DNA of 64,000 nucleotides from Mangifera indica (lineage: Eukaryota; Streptophyta; Magnoliopsida; Sapindales; Anacardiaceae): positions 9,442,251 to 9,506,250 of the forward strand of contig NC_058151.1 of the NCBI RefSeq assembly GCF_011075055.1. The letters are read 5' to 3'. This document shows, one piece after another, positions 49,093-60,220 of the stretch (position 1 is the stretch's first letter; each line of letters starts with the position of its first letter). The notes below the pieces were generated by a model. The model worked only from the letters and a program-made list of their open reading frames with translations. It was not told the origin of the DNA and made no database searches. Made by a program: the position numbers and the translations under genes.

Positions 49093-49563
49093 TGTTAGAA
49101 ATTTCTGATATAGGCTAACAATAATTACATTTTGATTTCATAAAACTGGGTAATTAAATAGTCCAATATCAGTTTACATATGGGTTTAAGTGATCAATAA
49201 AAACATGTTTAATACACTTAAAAGTTTTTGATTTGGTGGATGGTTTAGTGTGGGTCTTCAATTATTAGACCTTTAATGGAAGGGTCCAAGTAATATCTTA
49301 TAAATTGGCTAGGTCCCTACTTCAAAACCTAATTCTGATATGTTTATCCATTAAAAGCCATCATAAAGAGGTTTATAGAGTGGAAGACCTATCATAACGT
49401 ATTTTCAAGTTTCAGGTGACTTCTAAAGATCTTCGGTTTCAGAGACATAGCTCAAACAAGTTTTTCTATATCTGTATTATTAATTTTGTATTCAATTTAA
49501 TTATGAAATTCGGTATTCTATATTTTATGTGTGTTTAGATTAAATTCGGAACTAAAGCTTACA
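49093..49563 (+). repeat. Copia A 3' LTR, copy 2
   Basis: The 471 bp LTR begins tgttagaaatttctgat after the purine tract atgggagaa and ends actaaagcttaca; agata follows. Confidence 0.9.
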
Positions 49564-49673
49564 AGATACACTTGGCGAACGCTGCCATACACATTTGTCA
49601 CCTTCCGTTTTGGAGAACCAAGTTCATAGAACCATTTATTTTCACAGCATACATATAGAAAATTCATATACTT

Positions 49674-51898
49674 TGTAACATCCGAATTCAGGTGTGTCAG
49701 TAAACTCCACTTCCAAAATTACCCCTAGAGTTGATTTTATAACTTGTTGTGTAAAGAAATTGCAAAAGAATTATAGAAAACTACTAAATGAGCAATATTT
49801 TTCAAAGGGGGTAAAATGGTCATTTTATAAAGATTCAAGGGACAAAGTGGGAATTAAAATTGAAGGGCACACTTGAAATTAGATGGTGGTGCTAAGGGTT
49901 TTTGGTAATTGGCTAAGGATAAAATAGTAATTCATGGAAAAGATTAAGGGCAAAATGGTCCAATAGGCTTATAAACTTATTTCAATTCATTTCCTTCTTC
50001 ATTTTAGCCGAGACCTCCATTCTTTATAGCTAAGCTTTTTCCCTTAACCAAAATTCACTAAAAAACCTAGCTAAACCATCTAATTTTCAGTGCCTCCAGT
50101 TATAAAAAGTGTAGATCTGTCAATTCTGATCAGTTCTAAGGTAAGAAATTTAATTTTTAAGATATGTCAAGTTTAGGGTTTTGATGAATGATCATATTTT
50201 TGGTTGATTAAGGTTCCCAGAAAGAAGAAAAGAAGGTGAATAAGCTTAAATCACTAAATTAGCAAAGAAAATGTAAGAATTTCATACTTTACATACTTGA
50301 AGTAAATTTGAGTTAGGTTATTTAAATAACCTTTACTTATATAAGTGTGTAAGGTATTAGAATTAAGGTGATTTATGCTTAAAAGGATAAAGAAATTCAT
50401 TAGGAGATGTAATTTTTGGCCATAAGAGTAAAAAGGTAAATTTTGGCCATAAGGGCAAAAATGTCATTTTATGTGATATAGGTTAATTTTGCTTAATTAT
50501 GTGCAGAATATGTGTAATAACCCTTATATTAAGCCTACATTGTATATTTTGAAATTAATTAAATGTATGAGATATATAAATGCATGAGAAGAGACTATGA
50601 TGTTTGATAAGGAATGAAAAGAATAAGGGAAAACAATGAATGGGTATATCTTATATTATGATTATATATGCATACATGAGGAATCATAACATATACATGA
50701 TTTAGAAAAAAATAAAGAAAGAGGAAAAATATTTTCTAATCATGCATGCTTTCAGAAAATGGAAAATAAATATTTTTGGTTTTATAATGACTCATATGAT
50801 ACAGGAAAGCAGAAAACATACTTAAAATCCTTACACGCAAGCTATACTGTGTGGACAGCAAAGAAAATAATTGGTTGTACTGTGTGGACAACCAGCTGTA
50901 CTGTGTGGACAGCAAAGAAAAAATCTCAGCTGTACTGTGTGGACAACAAAAGAAAAATATCAGTTGTACTGTGTGGACAGCAAAAGAAAAATATCAGCTG
51001 TACTGTGTGGACAGCAAAAGAAAAATATTAGCTGTACTGTGTTGACAGCAAAGAAAAAAAAATATGCGTGTAAGAGAGAATTATACTTTGTATGGTGACT
51101 GCAAGTACTGTCATATGTAGTCTAGACCAGTCAATGAGAAAGAGAGAGAAACAAATTAGTAAATATTTTATGAAAGTCATTTGCATTAGAATTATGCATA
51201 CAAGCCTGTGTGGCTGATAAAGAGTTGAGAAAGATGTACGATCAAAAAATAGAAATGTCATGGCACTCATACATGCATAAATCATAACGAGTGAATCATA
51301 TTTGTATAGTAAGGAAATGAATAAATGTGTGAAAGAAAAGAATTATGATATGTGTTAAATGCGTGTTTTGTGTCAATTATTTTGTTGTAAATAGTTCAGA
51401 CACGCTGAATATGGAAAAGATTAGAAAAAGATTAGTACTGGTATAAAACGCTTTAAGTGTTGAGTATGATTTTCTTACTGAGCCATAGTCGCTCACTCCG
51501 TTTAATTTAATATTTTACAGGTAAAGAAATGCAGCAAAAGTTCCCGGGGAGCACTAGTGAGACATGAAGCTAAGGGAGGAAGGCACCATAATTTTGTTGA
51601 CTTAAATGTTATGATGTATATGTAATATATATATATATATATATGACTAGTTTTGAAAATTGGTTATAAAGTTTATGTGGGTGATAATTTTTATGATAGT
51701 TATTATTATGTACTTATTTTATTTATTATGATTATGTGATAAAAATCCAGTCGATTGGTAGGACTGGTTTATGTGAATTGTTAATTGGGAGTGTTACAGG
51801 GCATAATTAAATAGAGAAAAAAAATTCTCCGGGCCCTCTAAAATAGGGGAACTCATGCCGTTTTTCTGTAACACACCCAATGGTTAGGAGAGGTTACA
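49674..51898 (+). mobile_element. Gypsy solo LTR G5 (only in duplication copy 2)
   Basis: The 2225 bp segment begins tgtaacatccgaattcagg and ends gagaggttaca, with a perfect target duplication tactt at 49669-49673 and 51899-51903. Copy 1 shows the uninterrupted site (catatacttatcatttc near 30820). Near the 3' end a tctccgggccctctaaaata word is typical of plant Gypsy LTR ends. It contains a 34 bp minisatellite. No internal coding sequence is present, hence a solo LTR. It inserted after the large duplication. Confidence 0.9.
50843..51062. repeat. Minisatellite, about 34 bp unit, seven units
   Basis: Units share the core tgtactgtgtggacagcaaa followed by an A-rich tail and atcagc. One unit is shortened to about 21 bp and the last is degenerate. 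The unit is nearly stop-free and not a multiple of three, so all three forward frames stay open. This produces overlapping open frames at 50759-51098 that are artefacts rather than genes. Confidence 0.92.
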
Positions 51899-53429
51899 TA
51901 CTTACCATTCCTTACATCTATATCTAACACCTCAATCTGCATAGAAACCCAAAAATTCATCGAACATGTGAAAAATTGGCATGGATTAGGGAAATTTGCC
52001 ATGAAAGAGTGCCATCTCTAGCCTATATGCAAAAGTCATAGCACTAGAAAATAAAGAGAAAATGGAAGAGGTAATTAACACGCTTCCTAGGATTTTCACA
52101 ACACCCATGCAGAGATTGTGATAAATAAAGGCATAAATATCACAATAAATGCATACTAAACAGGATTTTTTTTCTAGTTCGCACTCAGACATACATAATC
52201 TCTGAATGCAAGCACTTACATGCAATTTAAAACCAAAAATTTGAGAAATAAAAAAGTAGTATTGAATAATGGAAAATGACCGAATGGCCTTTTACATTTC
52301 CTAAAGGTATTACAATCTCTCGGCCAACGTTGAAAGAAAGCTTAGAGGGATAACCTTTTGGAGGTTCTTCAAGTGAAGAGCTTTATTCCATCATCCTATT
52401 TTCCATAAGAGTCAAAGGAATAGATAATTTCTCCATCTTTCTCCTTTTGAGCTTGTATGTCTTGATTCTTTTTCTTTCACCATGAATAATGTCTATTTAC
52501 ATCTTCATTTTCATCTATTTTTCTTTCAAAATGGTATAAGAGCTAGAACAACTCCTTGCATGTCTTTTTCAAAGCCAAAAACATGTTTGAAACACATAAA
52601 AGTATGTTAATGTGTCATATACATGCACGCATGTGCTCCTTTTGCCTTAAAATCAATTTTTCCAAGCTTAAACTCTTCTTGAAGCTCACATTTAGACCTT
52701 CATGGTTGGAGTTTCTTTTTCTTTTCATGTTCTAATGATTTTATGATAAAGAACATGTATAATAAGGCATGTATATGGTGAAATGTTCATAGATGCATGT
52801 TAGTGTGCTTGTTTTTTACATGCATGTGCATTTTGGGTGGATAAATACATTTTGATTCATGGAATATTGTTGCATGTCATGGCAGCCCTGTCTATGGTGA
52901 TATACAATCTGATTTTGAGTTTATTTTGTGCTTGGAACATAAAGGATGTGATTTAGATCCATGTATGCATAGCTTGATATATAGTTTGGCTTTAGAATTA
53001 AAAAGAATTTGAAGCTTAAATTTATTGCATGTTTCATTTTTCATGAGTATATTATAATATGTGTTTTGTTTTGAATTCATTTTGTATATAAGATACATAT
53101 TTTAGAGGCATGCAAACTTGGTATATGCATTGAAAGCATACATACATGATGATATATTAGCTTGTGAGCATATACATGTGTTGAATGGTGCATAATAAAA
53201 ATTCTGGATTTTAAAAGCTTTAATTTGGACATGCTAAATAATGTTTTAATGGTAATTAAAGCATTTAGATGAAGACTATAATGTATGTAATTAAGTGTAA
53301 TTACATATGATCTATATGATTATGGAGTATGGTGACATAATTTGTATGAATACTCCATGAAAGTTGATTGCTTAATTTAATTTAATTTGATTAAATGGTG
53401 GAATTTTTGCATGTATGTCAACTTGTACT

Positions 53430-53679
53430 TATGATACTCTTAGGCGAATCCCACATCGGCAAAGTACGGGAGAGATGCTGGGTTTGTCTATACTTTGTCT
53501 ATGTATCCCACATCAATTAGTGGTGGGAGAATTTGACTAGTTAAATAGCCTGTGAGCTCCTTAAACTGTTAAGACGCGTTTTAGGTTGTAAAGCCCAGAA
53601 GCAAAACCATGATGGACTGTTTGTCTAAAATGGACAATATCTTAACAGTGAGCCAGGTTATTAGACCAGGGATGTTACA
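53430..53679 (+). mobile_element. Small solo LTR of about 250 bp (TRIM-like) in the Copia B leader
   Basis: It is absent from copy 1 at the matching place (32350). It is flanked by gtact at 53425-53429 and 53680-53684. It contains aatcccacatcggc, gacgcgttttaggttgtaaa and a gatgttaca end, words common in short plant LTRs of TRIM-type elements. The left terminus is uncertain by two bases: tatgatac, where an LTR would start at tgatac. Confidence 0.75.
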
Positions 53680-53959
53680 GTACTAATAATGATCAGGTGT
53701 TAAAGATGTGATCTAATGTTAACATAAAATTGAAGTTTTGAAGGCATGTGAAATAACACATATGTCCTTTTGCTAGAATTAACATTGATTAAATGATGAT
53801 GTCATGTACAAATACTAACTAGCCTTTAATGGTGAATGAGTGTGATGGTTGGCATGAAGTGAAATGATGATAAATATAATATTTTTTATATTATGCATAT
53901 ACCAACTAGCACCTACTGTTGATTGAGTGTACTAGTTGATATAATCATTTGATAACAAT

Positions 53960-54560
53960 TTGAAAATTAATAATATTCAATTACTTCCCATCAACATAGC
54001 TTCAGATGTTTTTGATGAAGAATGTAAGATGTTCGAAGCATGGGTCGAGGACAATAGAAAAGCTCGAGGCTACATGTTAACATCAATGAATAGAAAGCTT
54101 CAAACTAAGCACGAAATTATGTCAAATGCTTATCACATCCTTGCTACTTTGCATGAGTTGTACAATGAGAACTAAAGAATAGTTGAGCACAAGCTATGTG
54201 ATTTGCTCTTAAGCATGGGATGAAGGGAAAGCATGCTCCTAGATGAACATGTCATAAAGATGATAAATACAATGAGGCAATTGGACATTTGGAGTTTGCT
54301 CTACTAAACCACATCAAAGTGAATTTGATTCTACAGTCTCTCTCATCACTTTATAAACCATTTATAACTATTAAAATCCGAATCGGATAAAGCGAATACT
54401 CCCAGAGTTGTTTAATGAGCTCTAAGAGCTCTACAAGCAAGGAAAAAAAGACTCTAGATATGTGGATGTCTATATAGCTTCTACCAATAGCACTAATATT
54501 AGGCCCAAAAGGCAACAAAAACAAAGTCCAAATGTTGGACCTAAAAAAAAGAATTTTAAG
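53960..54560 (+). pseudogene. Copia B gag remnant, copy 2
   Basis: An open stretch at 53960-54175 contains 'DEECKMFEAWVEDNRKARGYML' type residues and 'MSNAYHILATLHELY', matching the plant Copia gag domain (UBN2-like). Downstream frames continue to 'NVGPKKKNFKKGK' near 54533-54570, the basic region that normally precedes the zinc knuckle. The knuckle itself is not recognisable. Copy 1 has the equivalent to 33188 only. Confidence 0.8.
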
Positions 54561-54589
54561 AAAGGGAAAGTGTTTCCTTTGTCAACAAA

Positions 54590-57500
54590 ATGAACATTGA
54601 AAAGGAATTATCCCTTATACATGACAACCTTAAGAACAACAAAATAGGTATAATCCATTGTCAAGTCATTGAATTTGAATTAAGTTTGGATTCAAATAAT
54701 CATTCTTGGATCATAGATTCAACAACTACATCTCAAGTGTGTGGTTTCATACAGACACTACAGAATGGTTCTATTTTGTCACAAGACGAGATCATTTTGA
54801 AGATGGACAATAGAGCAAAAGTTGCAACCGAAGTCATGGGAACTTGCCAAGTTAGACTACCATCAAGACACATTTTAAGGCTTTATAATGTTTTGTATTT
54901 TGCAAAAGCCACTAGAAATATCATTTCCATTTCCGAATTATGTAAGCTTCATTACAATGTTTGATTTAATATAAATGAACATTTGATATTTTGTGAAAAT
55001 ATTGTAGTGGGAACATATTTATGTAAGCTATAAATACAAATTGTCCATATGTATTGGAATTGAATGATTATCATATAAATTATGTTACTAAAAAAAGAAT
55101 TTGAAATGACGCAAACCCCAAGGTTCTATGGCACTATAGATTAGGTCATACTGGAGAAAGAAAATTAGTTCAACTTGTAAAAAATGGGCTTTTAAGTTCA
55201 TTGGGTTCTAAACTTTATCCAATCTATGAATCTTGTCTCCAAGGTAAGATAACCAAATCTCCCTTCAAGAGTAAAGGGGAACGTGCTAAAGAATTATTAG
55301 AGTTAATACATACAAATGTATGTGAACCATTTAAACACATGGCTAGAGGGAGGTTCTCACTATTTCAATAACTTTACTGATAATCATTCTCAGTACGGGT
55401 ATTTGTATTTGATAAAATACAAATTAAAATCCATTGAAAAATTTAGAGAATTCAAAAATGACATAAAAAAAGAAACTAGAAAGAGTATTAAAATTGTATA
55501 ATTAGATCATGGAAAAGAATAACTGAGTATAGAATTTCAAGAATTATTGAAGGACAAAGGAATTATTTCCCAAATGACTACTTCATACAAACCTTAGCTT
55601 AATAGTGTATCTGAAAAGAGAAATTGTACTTTATTAAATATGGTATGATCAATGGTAAGCTTTATTGACTTGACAATGTCATTTTAGAGATACGCCCTCT
55701 AGACCATTATGCATATCTTGAATCGGATACCATCAAAATAAGTCCAAAAAACATCATAGGAGTTATGGTATTCTAAATGCCTAAGTTTTAATTATATAAA
55801 AATTTGGAAATGTCCAACTTATGTCAAAGTAATTAAATTAGATAAGTTAGTTGATAGATCAGAGAAAGATCAATTTATAGGATATCCTAAAAATAGTTTA
55901 GGATATTACTTTTACTTCCCAACTGATCAAAAAATAATAGTTTGTAAAAAATACACATTTTCTCTAGAATGAGTTCTTGGAAGAAGATGGTTAAGGAAGA
56001 AATGTTGAGCTTAAGAAAGATTCCAAAAAGCCTCAAATTGAAATCACTAAAGTTGAACCATGTATTAAGCAAACCTTAGTATCATATACTACGATGCTAA
56101 CATGAAGATCTTCTAGGGTATCTAGACCTCCAGATAAATACAATTTTCTTCATGAGTAGGATTTTAAATCATGTTTAATTAGAGAAATAGATCATGATAA
56201 TGATCTTAGAAACTATGAGAAAGTTGTATTGGATATAGATTCAAAATGATGGCTAAAACAATGAATTCTAAAATAGAATTCATGCATGCTAATCAAGTCT
56301 AAACACTTGTTGATCCACCAAAAAGAATTATTCTTATTGGTTATAAGTTTTCAAGAGAAAGATTAATAAGGATGGACAAGTGAAAACCTATAAGGCACGA
56401 CTAGTAGCAAAAGGTTATACTTAGAAATAAGGTTTCAATTATGACAAAACTTTTTCACCCATGGTTATGATTATATCCATCCGACTAATGCTAGCTATCG
56501 TAGCATACCATGATTATGAAATCTAGCAAATGGATGTCAAAATCGTCTTTCTCAATGAATTATACATTGAACAACCTATAGATTTTGTATTTGCCTTTGA
56601 AAGACATAAGGTATGCAAGTTGTATTGATCCATTTATGGATTTATGGATTCAAGCAAGCTTCCATAGGTTGGAATTTCTTATTTGATGAAATAATCAAAT
56701 CATTTGATTTTAAAAAGAATCCGAATGACCCTATATTTAAGAATGGGTTAAGGATTATGTCATAACATTCCTCATATTATATGTAGATGACATACTATTA
56801 ATATATAATGACATTAGGATGATAGATAAGATTAAAATTTGGTTACCTCAAACCTTCTCAATGATAGACTTAGAAATGTGACCTATGTCATTGGAATTCG
56901 TGTCTATAAAGATAGAATAAAAAGATGATTAGATTATCTCAAAAATTATACATAAAAAAATTATTGAAAAGGTTCAATATGAAAAACTCGAAAAGAGGAC
57001 TTTTGCCCTTCACTCATGGTTTTTATCTTTCTAAAGATATGGGTCCAAAAACCGATGAAGAGCGACAATAGATGCGTAATGTATGTTATGCTTCAGCAAT
57101 ATGAGGGCTCATGTATGCAATGTTATATATGAGACTTGATATAGCATTTGTAGTAAGTGTTACGAGTAGATATCAGGCCAATCTAAAGGAACCATTTTTC
57201 ATTTGTGAAATTAATTTTTAAGTATTTAAGAAGGACTAAAGATCTTTTTGAGTTATTGGTGTTTAGAGTTAAACATTTATTAGTATTTGGACTCTAATTT
57301 CTAGTTAGATGTTGATGGTAAAAAGTCTACATCAGGGTTTATTTTTATATATAATAGGGTACAATTAGCTGAAAAAGTTTCAAACAGTTAACCATAGCTG
57401 GCTCCACTACAAAAGTTGAATATATTGTCACTTCAGAAGCAACAAAAGAAGTTGTATGGATACAAAAGTTCATATCCGAACTTAATATGATTTCGAACAT

Positions 57501-57760
57501 GGCTTATCCAATAACTATGTTATGTGATAATAGTAGTGTTATTGCATAGACAAAGGAACCAATGGTGCATCAAAAGTCCAAATATATTTAATGAAAGTAT
57601 CACATTTTAAGAGAATTCATTGGAACTAGAGAGATAATCATGCAAAAGACACTGTTAGTAAAAAATGTTGTTGACCCACTAATAAAGGCAATGACACTAA
57701 AACAGTTGGACCATTATCTTGAGAATATGGGTATACGATACAATCGTGAATGACTCTAAT
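54590..57760 (+). pseudogene. Copia B pol remnant: protease, integrase, RT, RNase H
   Basis: Open stretch 54590-54964 (124 codons) carries a protease-like 'HSWIIDSTTTSQVC', where the family has DSGAT.HVC, so the active site is changed. The pre-integrase zinc region 'LWHYRLGHTGERKL' lies near 55119-55160, followed by 'YPIYESCLQGK', with the first Cys replaced by Tyr. RT shows 'YKARLVAKGYT', 'QMDVKIVFLNE' and the catalytic YVDD at 56780-56791. RNase H shows 'STTKVEYIVTSEATKEVVWIQK' residues near 57395-57465. Stops at Gln and Trp positions and shifts are frequent. It ends in gaatgactctaatgcaagtgg, a partial polypurine region joined to the LTR by a small deletion. Confidence 0.87.
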
Positions 57761-57768
57761 GCAAGTGG

Positions 57769-59250
57769 CCCTATGAACCATTCATGTTGTTAGTTCTAGG
57801 GGCATTTTGATCTGATATGTACATTTATATGAATTATTAACAAAAGAAGTAGACTTTTTGTTGATATGCATAAGTTGTTTCCTTTATTTGTGAAGATATA
57901 AAGTATATATGTGAACTGTTCGAATGGCTCACTTAATATACAAACTAAGTCATTAAATTATTCCCTAAAACGTGACTAACTTAGGCAATTATATCATATA
58001 GTAGACATATTGAATACCTTAATTGAATTCATAAAATGTCATTAGTACAGGTGACGATAATGATCATGTCATTACGATATTAGTATGGATTAACAGTTAG
58101 AGAACTGTTTTTTGAACATGACAAATAACGAGAACTCACATAGTCATTAAATCGTAGTTAATGATTTATCATAAAATCGTACTAGTGTACAAAGTAATCC
58201 TTTGACTTGATACGTTATGGTCAAATATGATGTAAATATATGTGATTTGTATGGTGTATATATACAGGGTTAATCACGTTCTATAGGACAAACGATATTA
58301 GTCATGTGTTATTTATATATAGAGAAAAATGGTGCTCAAAATAGGATCTATTAACTTTAAAAGTATTGGATTCTGAATATCTACTTATTCAATCCAAATT
58401 TGAGTTTTGAAATGAATATTGATAAATATTAAAAATCGAATCTCTAGCCCAAGTATAATGTAAGTCATGTGAAAGATGTTTATAATAACATGTTCTAAAT
58501 ATTTAAACTAACAATTCGTATAGAATTGAAATTTGAGATTTGACAATCCATGAATTCAAAATTGATTCGAATTTGACAACAAAAGGATATTACCTACATA
58601 GAACATACAATTGGAGATATGACACATTGCTAGATGTTTATCATAATTATTGGGTTTTCGGATGCCTTTCAAATCATCCAAAAGGAGACTCGCGGTTGTG
58701 CCACAGTAAATCTAAAAAGTCACACCAATAAACTAAGCTTTCAAGAATGAGGATTGATTATCTAGGGTTGGTTGGCACCTTCTGAAGGATAATGATATTC
58801 ATTTAAATATTATATGGGGGGCAAAGATAACATTTTAAAAGTTAAAATGTTATCTTTGCCCCCCATATAATATTTAAATGTTTGTGAAATGAAACTAGGA
58901 TGCCTAAAGTATATAATTGATATGCATGCATGACAAATCCACAAATTGAGAATTTGTTAGGCAAAAAGAGAATTAACGAATTACATTTTGATTCACCATT
59001 ATAAAAGGGTGGATTTTAGTTTATTTTGAAAAATCCTTTATCTCACTAAACAAAACAAAAGCTCTATCCTCTCTCTCTTATGTGTCTCTAGGCCAAGGTT
59101 GAAAGAAAGCTTGGAGGTGTAACTTTTTGGAGGTTCTTCAACTAATTTATTTTTCCATCTTTCTCCTTTTGAGCTTACATGTCTTGATTCATTTTCTTTC
59201 ACCAAGTATGATGTTTGTTTTCATCTTCATCTTCATCTATTTTTCTTTCA
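57769..59250 (+). repeat. 3' LTR of Copia B (uninterrupted)
   Basis: The LTR matches the split 5' LTRs throughout and ends ttttctttca, followed by actta. Its first dozen or so bases (tgttagtgtatg) and part of the polypurine tract are deleted, so it begins at ccctatgaacc. It provides the empty site proving that G4 inserted into the 5' LTR. A perfect 39 bp inverted duplication lies at 58800-58880. Confidence 0.85.
58800..58880. repeat. Perfect inverted repeat: 39 bp arms, 3 bp loop
   Basis: The left arm 58800-58838 is the exact reverse complement of the right arm 58842-58880, with aag between them. The matching place in both 5' LTRs (about 21700-21745 and 40465-40510) has only the left-arm sequence running into different DNA, so the palindrome arose in this LTR alone. 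Confidence 0.97.
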
Positions 59251-59255
59251 ACTTA

Positions 59256-60168
59256 AACTCAATTTTTTGAGAAAACCATTGTACTCAACATGTGTATTCA
59301 ATCTTTAAAAGACATTTCTACACTAAAAAATGGTATTCAAACTATTATAGATGAAATCTCGTATCAACTATTGTATTGGACGAAATGTTGGACAAACTAC
59401 ATGTACAAGTTTCAAGTGCATAATAGAAATTCAAGCTGGTTGTTTAAAGAAGTGGACATAAGCGGCTTGCAAAAGAAAGCTCTGAACCACTATAAATACT
59501 GAACATTTCATTTTTTTTAACTCTTTATTTTTAGCTCTTATTTATTATTGTGTTAAACTATTAATTTGTACATTAAATTTTTAAAGATCTTATTTACACA
59601 CCCCCTCCCTTTATTTCCAAATGTGTGCCATGAATGCTACTTTTTCATAAAGTCCAAAAGGTCACACTATTAATGTCAACTCTTAGGTTTTTAATAGTTA
59701 AGTTTGACAAATTTTATATTACCTCTTAGAGTCTATAATACACAAATACACTCCAATGTCAAACTTCAAGTATATGCAAGGTAATTGACACATATATATA
59801 AGCTACAAAGTCTCATTGTAATTTCACTCCATATGCAAGATTTTGGCTCCCTAAGCTTTTAAAATTTACACATACATCCCCGTGCCAAACTTTGAATAGC
59901 TTATTGTAATTGCTATTGTTAGTGTTAGATTTTTCCTCCTTAGCTTTTCAGTTTTGCACATACAATCCCATACCAAATTTTAAATAAGAGGAGTAACTAA
60001 TAGATATTATAAGGATACGAGATTTTCTTGTAATTTCTCTAGGTAATACCTAATTTTTGCCTTTTTTAGCTTTCCAAATATACACACACACACCCTAGAG
60101 TAAGCCTACTAACGACATATAAAGATATTACAACATACACCCCAATATATACATTTGTTATAGTGATG

Positions 60169-60220
<52 letters not shown>

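Larger units (their letters stand above)
42442..49563 (+). mobile_element. Copia element A, duplication copy 2
   Basis: LTRs are 42442-42913 and 49093-49563, the primer site (tagtatcagagcc) starts near 42916, and the target duplication is ggata (42437-42441) and agata (49564-49568). The insertion point relative to G4 is identical to that of copy 1, so this is the same insertion copied, not a second one. At 7.12 kb it is slightly longer than copy 1, partly because copy 1 lost about 40 bp near 25175. Confidence 0.92.
40746..52314 (-). mobile_element. Gypsy solo LTR G4, copy 2, split by Copia A and G5
   Basis: Minus-strand reading starts tgtaatacctttagg at 52314 and ends gtgttata at 40746. Flanks are gtctt (40741-40745) and atctc (52315-52319). 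Pieces are 40746-42441, 49564-49673 and 51899-52314. Minus-strand open frames at 24331-24588 (copy 1) and 43128-43400 (copy 2) belong to the Copia A leader, not to this LTR. Confidence 0.75.
39371..52528 (+). repeat. 5' LTR of Copia B, copy 2 (split by insertions)
   Basis: The LTR starts tgttagtgtatgccctagga and is interrupted at 40745 by G4; it resumes after 52319 and ends ctatttttctttca at 52528. It carries a private duplication of about 34 bp near 40640-40700 (ttgaaaaagctat twice) not seen in copy 1. Confidence 0.85.
38796..54523 (+). repeat. Large direct duplication, copy 2
   Basis: This 15.73 kb block matches 20037-33188 in order and orientation. The extra length is mainly two insertions absent from copy 1, Gypsy solo LTR G5 (2225 bp plus 5 bp) and the 250 bp solo LTR. 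The first 570 bp (38796-39365) is the same non-LTR flank as 20037-20606. Unlike copy 1, the sequence continues past 54523 into the rest of Copia B, so this copy retains the original context. Confidence 0.9.
39371..59250 (+). mobile_element. Copia element B, full extent with nested insertions (copy 2)
   Basis: The element is bounded by gctta (39366-39370) and actta (59251-59255), a 5 bp target duplication with one change. The 5' LTR is split (39371-40745 and 52320-52528), the primer site is at 52532, the leader runs to about 53960, then come gag, protease, integrase, RT and RNase H to about 57760, and the 3' LTR is 57769-59250. It contains G4, Copia A, G5 and the 250 bp solo LTR. Without insertions it would be about 8 kb. 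Coding regions are dead. Confidence 0.88.

Noticed and set aside
42442..49563. Treating the two Copia A elements as independent insertions.
   Set aside because: Both lie at the same point of the same Gypsy LTR, and their flanks and shared stops match, so one insertion was duplicated.
50759..51098. Three overlapping forward open frames with Cys- and Trp-rich repeats (VLCGQQK, YCVDSK, CTVWTAK).
   Set aside because: They come from the 34 bp minisatellite, whose nearly stop-free unit is not a multiple of three, so every forward frame stays open. There is no start context and no non-repeat protein sequence.
51792..51798. tgttaca as the 3' end of solo LTR G5.
   Set aside because: No target duplication fits there. 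Ending at 51898 gives a perfect tactt pair and restores the uninterrupted copy 1 sequence.
59290..59502. A 70-codon forward frame after the Copia B 3' LTR.
   Set aside because: No family recognised, no splice or promoter evidence, and it sits next to the element end; left as unassigned intergenic sequence.
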